This document shows, piece after piece, positions 59,360 through 64,000 of a DNA stretch of 64,000 bases. The DNA lies in contig CANKXX010000001.1 in NCBI GenBank assembly GCA_947487835.1, positions 558,001 to 622,000 on the forward strand. The letters are read 5' to 3'. The notes under the pieces are model-generated. The model did not search any database and had not been told where the DNA came from. It saw only the letters and a list, made by a program, of their open reading frames with translations. The stretch is from an uncultured Microbacteriaceae bacterium (GTDB lineage Bacteria; Actinomycetota; Actinomycetes; Actinomycetales; Microbacteriaceae). Numbering within the stretch: the stretch's first letter is position 1; each line of letters opens with the position of its first letter. Made by a program: the position numbers and the translations under genes.

Positions 59360-60370
59360 ATGAAGTTCCGCTACCTCGGCAACTCCGGCCTCAAGATCTC
59401 CGAGATCACCTACGGCAACTGGCTCACCCACGGCTCCCAGATCGAGAACGACGCCGCCACCGCGTGCGTGCACGCCGCCCTCGACGCCGGCATCAGCACG
59501 TTCGACACCGCAGATGTCTACGCGAACACCGCGGCCGAGACCGTGCTCGGCGAGGCGCTGAAGGGTCAGCGCCGCGAGTCGATCGAGATCTTCACCAAGG
59601 TGTTCGGCCCGACCGGACCCAAGGGCCACAACGACACCGGCCTCTCCCGCAAGCACATCCTCGAGTCGATCAACGGCTCGCTCTCCCGCCTGCAGACCGA
59701 CTACGTCGACCTGTACCAGGCGCACCGCTACGACTACGAGACCCCGCTCGAGGAGACGATGCAGGCGTTCGCCGACGTCGTGCGCCAGGGCAAGGTGCTC
59801 TACATCGGTGTCAGCGAGTGGACCGCCGAGCAGCTGCGCGACGGTGCCGCCCTCGCGAAGGAGCTCGGCGTGCAGCTGATCTCGAACCAGCCCCAGTACT
59901 CGGCCCTCTGGCGCGTGATCGAGGAGGAGGTCGTGCCGACCTCGAAGGAGCTCGGCATCTCCCAGATCGTCTGGTCCCCCATCGCCCAGGGCGTGCTCAC
60001 TGGCAAATACAAGCCGGGCGCCGCGCTGCCCGAGGGCAGCCGCGCGACCGACGAGAAGGGCGGCGCCGACATGGTCAAGCGCTTCCTCAACGACGACACG
60101 CTCGAGCGCGTGCAGCGCCTCTCCCCCATCGCCGACGAGGTCGGGCTCTCGCTCGCCCAGCTCGCCGTGGCGTGGGTGCTGCAGAACGACAACGTCGCGT
60201 CCGCGATCATCGGCGCGTCGCGGCCGGAGCAGGTGCACGAGAACGTGAAGGCGTCCGGCGTGGAGATCCCCGCCGAGCTGCTCGGCCAGGTCGACGAGGT
60301 GCTCGGCGGCATCGTCGAGCGCGACCCGGCCAAGACGAAGGACAGCTCCCCCAAGACCCGCGAGGTCTGA
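59360..60370 (+). CDS. Aldo/keto reductase, voltage-gated K-channel beta-subunit-like
   Basis: NADPH-dependent oxidoreductase of 336 residues with a (beta/alpha)8 barrel. The catalytic tetrad is visible: Asp and Tyr in FDTADVYANTAAETVLG, Lys in EIFTKVFGPTG, and His in YQAHRYDYETPLEE. Cofactor residues are in SPIAQGVLTGKYKPG and IIGASRPEQVHENV. The KvBeta-like group has a typical LISNQPQYSALWRVIE strand. The substrate is unknown. ATG 59360 has TTAGGACGCACA upstream. It is followed by a hairpin terminator, and no gene is coupled to it. Confidence 0.95.
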   Translation: MKFRYLGNSGLKISEITYGNWLTHGSQIENDAATACVHAALDAGISTFDTADVYANTAAETVLGEALKGQRRESIEIFTKVFGPTGPKGHNDTGLSRKHILESINGSLSRLQTDYVDLYQAHRYDYETPLEETMQAFADVVRQGKVLYIGVSEWTAEQLRDGAALAKELGVQLISNQPQYSALWRVIEEEVVPTSKELGISQIVWSPIAQGVLTGKYKPGAALPEGSRATDEKGGADMVKRFLNDDTLERVQRLSPIADEVGLSLAQLAVAWVLQNDNVASAIIGASRPEQVHENVKASGVEIPAELLGQVDEVLGGIVERDPAKTKDSSPKTREV

Positions 60371-60375
60371 TCGCA

Positions 60376-60422
60376 AGCGGTCCCCGAGCCTGTCCGCGCA
60401 AGCGGCGGGCCCGGGGACCGCT
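60376..60422 (+). terminator. Terminator of the aldo/keto reductase gene
   Basis: AGCGGTCCCCG (60376-60386) pairs with CGGGGACCGCT (60412-60422). The loop of 25 bases contains a degenerate GAGCCTGTCCG, so it may have evolved from a REP-like repeat. Confidence 0.65.
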
Positions 60423-60459
60423 CTGCTGTCCGGGTCACGTGCTCTGTCGTCACTGCTAC

Positions 60460-60482
60460 GGTCCCTGAGCTTGTCGAAGGGC
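60460..60482. repeat. REP-like hairpin
   Basis: A forward-oriented family copy (GGTCCCTGAGCTTGTCGAAG) with a damaged 3' arm (GGGC in place of GGGAC). Confidence 0.75.
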
Positions 60483-60525
60483 GCGCTTCCGTCGTATCGC
60501 ACGGATCCAGGGCGTTGTCGAGCCC

Positions 60526-60690
60526 GTGAGCGGCGAGATCGAGCTCCTACGGGAGCGGTTCGTTCTCGCGGGCGTCGCGGGCGGGGCGGACGCGCCGGGC
60601 TCCCCGCGCCCGGGGCTCCTCACGGTGTACCGGAACGGCGTCCCGGCTGCGGGCGAGCCGGTCCGCGTGCGCACCTCGCGCGCCGCCTGA
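60526..60690 (+). CDS. Possible 54-residue protein
   Basis: A reading frame from GTG 60526 with a plausible protein (ELLRERFVLAGVAGGADAPG then LLTVYRNGVPAAGEPVRVR). No family or ribosome site is seen, so it may be chance. The rest of 60423-60792 holds a REP copy and nothing else. Confidence 0.3.
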   Translation: MSGEIELLRERFVLAGVAGGADAPGSPRPGLLTVYRNGVPAAGEPVRVRTSRAA

Positions 60691-60792
60691 GCCGCCTAGG
60701 CCGTCGCTCGACCTCCCGCTCCTGCTCCTTCTGTCGCCGTGGGATGGGGGCCGGAGTTGGATGGACGGGGAACGACGAGAGCGGAGGACGCC

Positions 60793-61290
60793 ATGGCGGA
60801 ACAGGGACGGGGACGGACGCTGCTGAAGGCCGCGGGCGTCGGCGCGCTGAGTGGGCTCGCGGGCGTTGCCGCGATGACCGCGGGCGAGAAGGTCGAGCAG
60901 GGCCTCACCCACCGACCGAATTCGTACGTGCCGGCCCGCACGCTCCTGACCCTCCTCGGCCGCCGACCGGCCGAGAGCGCGAAGCCGCCGGTCTGGAACC
61001 ACCTGATGCACTGGGGCACGGGCGCCGCGCTCGGCGCGCTCCGAGGGGTCTGGGCCGTCACGGGCATCCGCGGCCCGCTCGCGAACACGAAGCACACGGT
61101 CGTGCGTCTCGGCTTCGATCAGACCCTGGAGAACACGACGGGTGCCGGCGCGCCGCCCTCGACCTGGCCCGCGAAGGAGTTCGTCGTGGACGTCGTGCAC
61201 AAGACGGTGTACGCGGTCGTCACGGGCATCGTGGCCGACCGGCTGATCCGGCCCACGCTCGAATCGCGGCGCGGCACCCGGAGCCACTGA
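60793..61290 (+). CDS. Hypothetical membrane-associated protein, 165 residues
   Basis: Protein with two or three hydrophobic helices: LLKAAGVGALSGLAGVAAMT at the N-terminus, then WNHLMHWGTGAALGALRGVW in the middle and VVHKTVYAVVTGIVADRLI at the end. The mostly hydrophobic, Gly-rich helices and the basic ends suggest an inner-membrane protein, a type found beside housekeeping genes in many actinomycetes; I cannot name its family. ATG 60793 is preceded by GCGGAGGACGCC, a good ribosome site. It is single and ends before the terminator region shared with the subtilase gene. Confidence 0.78.
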   Translation: MAEQGRGRTLLKAAGVGALSGLAGVAAMTAGEKVEQGLTHRPNSYVPARTLLTLLGRRPAESAKPPVWNHLMHWGTGAALGALRGVWAVTGIRGPLANTKHTVVRLGFDQTLENTTGAGAPPSTWPAKEFVVDVVHKTVYAVVTGIVADRLIRPTLESRRGTRSH

Positions 61291-61384
61291 CCCCGCTCAT
61301 TTCAGCGGGACCGGTCGGCGAAACCGACAGCGGCCCCGCAGCCGGAGCATCCGAAGCGCCCGGCACGGGCCGGGCACGCGAGAA

Positions 61385-61414
61385 GGGCCGTGCCGACGTC
61401 CGCCGGCACGGCCC
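61385..61414 (-). terminator. Terminator of the subtilase gene
   Basis: GGGCCGTGCCG (61385-61395) and CGGCACGGCCC (61404-61414) form an 11-bp stem with an 8-base loop, 34 bases past the minus-strand stop at 61448, followed by TTCTC when read on the minus strand. Confidence 0.7.
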
Positions 61415-61447
61415 CTCCCTATTGCTGGTACTACTGCTTCACTCGCT

Positions 61448-62950
61448 CTACTGCACGGCCTCGAGGGCGTCGACGAGGCCCTCGCCGAAGTACCCGTTGT
61501 CGTCCACCGGTCCGACGCAGGTGCTCGCCACGGCGGGGCACGGCACGTCGTTCGCCTGCTCCGTGAGCAGGGTCACCAGGGCGGTGCCCGAGGTGCTCGG
61601 GTGCGTGGACTTCAGCAGGGCGGCGACGCCGGCGACGTGCGGCGACGCCATCGAGGTGCCCGACTTCAGGCCGTAGGCGCTGTTGGTCACGGTCGACAGG
61701 ATGCGCGAACCGGGGGCCGCGACGTCGATGACGCCGAGTCCGTAGTTCGAGAAGCTGGACCGCTCCCCCGCCTGCGTCGTGGACGACACGGTCACGACGC
61801 CGTCGAGCTCCGCGGGGATGTCCTCGCAGCCGCCGGTGCCGATCGCCCGGAGCACGGGCGTGGTGTCGTTCGGGCTCGACGAGTCCACCGTCTTGTTGGC
61901 GAGGTCGATGTTCGAGTTCCCGGCGGCCGCGACGTTCACGAGCCCCTTGTTCTGCGAGTACTGGACCGCGCGATCGACGGCCGTCTTCACGGCGGCCTGG
62001 TCCGCGTTGTTGTCGCACCAGAACTGCCACGGGTCGATGTAGTAGCTGTTGTTGGTGACGTCGGCGCCCGTGGCGGTCGCGTACATGAAGCCGCAGATCG
62101 CCGCCTCCGGGTAGATGAACCCGTCGTCGTTCACGACCTTGACGGACGAGAGGCGCACGTTCGGCGCGACGCCGACGATGCCGACGCCGTTGCGGGCCGC
62201 CGCGATCGTTCCGGCCACGTGGGTGCCGTGGTCGCTCGTCGTCGGCTGCCACGCCGCATAGCTCGTGTTCGGCACACCGCTGTTGCAGTCGGCAGACGCG
62301 CTCGCGTCGATGTTCGCGGCGAGGTCCGGGTGATCCCCCTGGATACCGGAGTCGAGCACCGCGACGAGCACGTCCCGGCTGCCGTCGGTGATCTGGTGGG
62401 CCTGGGTCGCGCCGATCGCGGTCATGTCCCACTGCTCGCCCTCGCGGGGGTCCGCGGTGACGCTGGTCGGCGTCTCGACGCTCGGCGCCGCGGTGCGCTT
62501 CGGGGTCTTGCCCCCCTTGCCCGACTCGCCGTTCGCCAGCGGGTCGTGCACCCCGAACGTCGGGTCGGTCGCGGCGACCGGAGCCGTGCGGGTGGCGCCC
62601 ACCGAAGCAACGGACTTCTCCGTCCGCAGAGCGGCCGCGAAGTTCGCGTTGTCCGACTGTGCGATGACGACGCCGATCTCGGCGTAGGACTCGATGACCG
62701 AGCCGCCCGCCGCCTCGATCGCCCGCTCCGCCTTGAGCGTCTGGCCGCGGTTCGCCGTGGCGACGTTGACCGCGTAGTTCATGAGCGGTCCGGGAGCGGC
62801 CGAAACGGCGCGCGTACCCGACGACGCGCCGGGAGCGGCGGTCGCGGACAGGCCCGGCGTGAGCACTGCGGCGCCGGCGACGGCGAGAACAGCGCACGTG
62901 GAGGCGAGGCCGCGTCTGCGCGGCCCTGCCTGGACTGTGGATCTGAACAT
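61448..62950 (-). CDS. Secreted subtilisin-like serine peptidase (S8 family)
   Basis: Exported protease of 500 residues. The signal peptide covers about residues 1-39 (RRRGLASTCAVLAVAGAAVL ... SATAAPGASS). A propeptide with an I9-like fold runs to about 175 (MNYAVNVATANRG, IEAAGGSVIESYAEIGVVIA). The catalytic Asp is in LVAVLDSGIQGDHPDLAAN, the His in SDHGTHVAGTIAAARNGVGI, the oxyanion Asn in VNVAAAGNSNID and the Ser in LKSGTSMASPHVAGVAALLK. The triad is intact, unlike that of the other S8-type protein at 35400. It is divergent from the nucleotidase gene and its product is probably used for extracellular protein breakdown. A hairpin terminator follows. Confidence 0.95.
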   Translation of the reverse strand: MFRSTVQAGPRRRGLASTCAVLAVAGAAVLTPGLSATAAPGASSGTRAVSAAPGPLMNYAVNVATANRGQTLKAERAIEAAGGSVIESYAEIGVVIAQSDNANFAAALRTEKSVASVGATRTAPVAATDPTFGVHDPLANGESGKGGKTPKRTAAPSVETPTSVTADPREGEQWDMTAIGATQAHQITDGSRDVLVAVLDSGIQGDHPDLAANIDASASADCNSGVPNTSYAAWQPTTSDHGTHVAGTIAAARNGVGIVGVAPNVRLSSVKVVNDDGFIYPEAAICGFMYATATGADVTNNSYYIDPWQFWCDNNADQAAVKTAVDRAVQYSQNKGLVNVAAAGNSNIDLANKTVDSSSPNDTTPVLRAIGTGGCEDIPAELDGVVTVSSTTQAGERSSFSNYGLGVIDVAAPGSRILSTVTNSAYGLKSGTSMASPHVAGVAALLKSTHPSTSGTALVTLLTEQANDVPCPAVASTCVGPVDDNGYFGEGLVDALEAVQ

Positions 62951-63119
62951 GGTTCCCCTAACTTATTTCCTCAACCCCGAAAAGGGGGTCGAGGACGACC
63001 CTCGCAGGAGCCCCCGACACTTGCCGCCGTCCTCGCCGGAAACGCCGCCGCCGTAACGCATTGTTTACAGAGCGTCTGTAGCGTCGACCCGTTCTGACGC
63101 CCCCACTGACAGGAGCCTG

Positions 63120-64000
63120 ATGCGACTTCGTCGAACAGCGACAACACTCACCCTGGCCACGCTCGGCGTGGCCCTGACCGCACCAACGGCTGTTGCCGCC
63201 GCGGAGGTGACCCCCGACGCGCTGGAGCTGACTCTCCTGTCCACGACGGACACCCACGGCAACGTCACCAACTGGGACTACTTCGCGAACAAGGCGAACG
63301 AGGGCACCAACGTGCGCGGTCTCACCCGCGTCGGCACCGTCGTCGACGAGGTCCGCGCCGCGAAGGGCGATGACTCCGTGCTCGTCGTCGACAACGGCGA
63401 CGCCATCCAGGGCACCCCGCTCACGTACTACTACGGCATGGGAGCCGGGGCGGCGGGCGTGCTGGACGGCACGACGACCCACCCCATGGCCCAGGCGTTC
63501 AACGCCATCGGCTACGACGCCCAGGTCGTCGGCAACCACGAGTACAACTACGGCCTCGACATGCTCGGGGCCTACGAGGGCGACCTCGAGGCCCCCCTGC
63601 TGGGCGCAAACGTGCTCGACGCGGCGACGGGAAACCCGTATCACGCCCCCTACACGCTCGTGAACCGCACCATCGACGGCAAGGACGTCACCGTCGGCGT
63701 GCTCGGCCTGGTGACGCCCGGCGTGCGGATCTGGGACAAGGCCAACGTCGAGGGCGTGCTCGAGTTCCAGGACATGGTCGAGGCCGCGAAGGAGTGGGTG
63801 CCGATCGTCGACCAGCAGGCCGATGTCGTGGTCGTGCTCGCGCACACCGGCGTCGGGACCGTGCCGGACGCGGACTACGACCCCGCCGACCTGAACGAGA
63901 ACACCGTCAACAACATCGCGACGCAGGTGCCCGGCATCGACGTGATGGTGGCTGGCCACACGCACCAGGACGCGCCGGAGACGATCTACACGAACGTCGC
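63120..64000 (+). CDS. Secreted 2',3'-cyclic nucleotidase/5'-nucleotidase (3' end cut off)
   Basis: Start of an exported metallophosphatase running past the end of the window. Signal peptide: MRLRRTATTLTLATLGVALT, cleavage near AAAEVT. The calcineurin-like metal motifs are in order: STTDTHGN (D-x-H), VVDNGDAIQGTP (GD), VGNHEYNYG (GNHE) and VMVAGHTHQDAP (GHxH). These fit the CpdB/UshA-type bifunctional 2',3'-cyclic-nucleotide 2'-phosphodiesterase/3'-nucleotidase. The start ATG 63120 has CAGGAG 5 bases upstream. With the alkaline phosphatase at 41077 it suggests scavenging of phosphate from organic sources. The C-terminal nucleotide-binding domain lies beyond the window. Confidence 0.92.
   Translation, partial: MRLRRTATTLTLATLGVALTAPTAVAAAEVTPDALELTLLSTTDTHGNVTNWDYFANKANEGTNVRGLTRVGTVVDEVRAAKGDDSVLVVDNGDAIQGTPLTYYYGMGAGAAGVLDGTTTHPMAQAFNAIGYDAQVVGNHEYNYGLDMLGAYEGDLEAPLLGANVLDAATGNPYHAPYTLVNRTIDGKDVTVGVLGLVTPGVRIWDKANVEGVLEFQDMVEAAKEWVPIVDQQADVVVVLAHTGVGTVPDADYDPADLNENTVNNIATQVPGIDVMVAGHTHQDAPETIYTNV

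Noticed and set aside
60471-61676. A 401-residue plus-strand frame after the aldo/keto reductase
   Set aside because: Low-complexity Arg/Gly/Ala product that overlaps the membrane-protein gene in another frame.

Overview
The window is very GC-rich, tightly packed DNA with no rRNA, tRNA, phage, transposon or CRISPR locus that I can recognise. Several things point to an actinomycete, most likely of the Microbacteriaceae (an inference, not a proven placement): strong G/C bias at third codon positions, many GTG/TTG starts, -10 boxes about 7 bases before an ATG (leaderless mRNAs), a mycobacterial-type LexA box before an imuA-imuB-dnaE2 cassette, a mycothiol-type maleylpyruvate isomerase-fold protein, two DUF222 HNH proteins, and a SARP regulator. 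It reads as chromosomal.

Layout. 1-1.4 kb: end of a sugar ABC transporter operon and a TetR regulator. 1.3-7.2 kb: the SOS mutagenesis cassette on the minus strand, with overlapping genes and a LexA box. 7.4-10.8 kb: a GAF-PP2C phosphatase, a CynX-type transporter and a DinB-fold protein. 10.9-13.4 kb: a coupled minus-strand operon of a haem-oxygenase-like diiron protein, a GT2-like glycosyltransferase and a CDGSH iron-sulfur protein, followed by a 36-bp repeat array. 13.8-17.7 kb: a 34-residue Lys-rich protein, an SDR, a GyrI-like pseudogene, a DHA2 exporter and a CBS protein. 18-22 kb: a zinc-ribbon protein divergent from a DUF4062-STAND-TPR protein that is coupled to a membrane protein. 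22-29.9 kb: DUF1761, YCII plus sigma factor, a secreted GH43 enzyme, an SRPBCC protein, a double P-loop protein, and a hydrolase/TetR pair with palindromic operators. 30-38 kb: an HNH protein, a frameshifted BLUF gene, a SARP/hydrolase pair and a large subtilase that lacks the usual His. 38-44 kb: an MFS pump, DUF1992, an alkaline phosphatase with a possible PHO box, and a beta-propeller lipoprotein. 44-51 kb: VOC, an ArsR/SRPBCC pair, a phosphotransferase with a small acidic partner, a PfkB kinase, GlsB and a second HNH protein. 51-55.7 kb: a Fur/catalase pair and a two-gene clpP operon with a PopR-like regulator. 55.8-64 kb: assorted oxidoreductases, a second phosphotransferase, a canonical subtilase and the start of a secreted nucleotidase.

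Themes. Stress and damage handling recurs: SOS polymerase, Fur-catalase, accessory Clp protease, CBS protein and RsbU-like phosphatase. Phosphate scavenging appears in the phosphatase and the nucleotidase. Local regulation is often readable from DNA: LexA, TetR, ArsR and Fur-type palindromes sit on promoters or start codons.

The most unusual items are a dispersed intergenic hairpin repeat with compensatory stem changes in at least 16 copies, part of it amplified as a 163-bp tandem array; the clpP pair in which one subunit has lost its catalytic Ser, next to a regulator ending in Ala-Ala; the diiron/glycosyltransferase/CDGSH operon; the DUF4062-STAND protein; and two broken genes (an in-frame TGA and a one-base frameshift).
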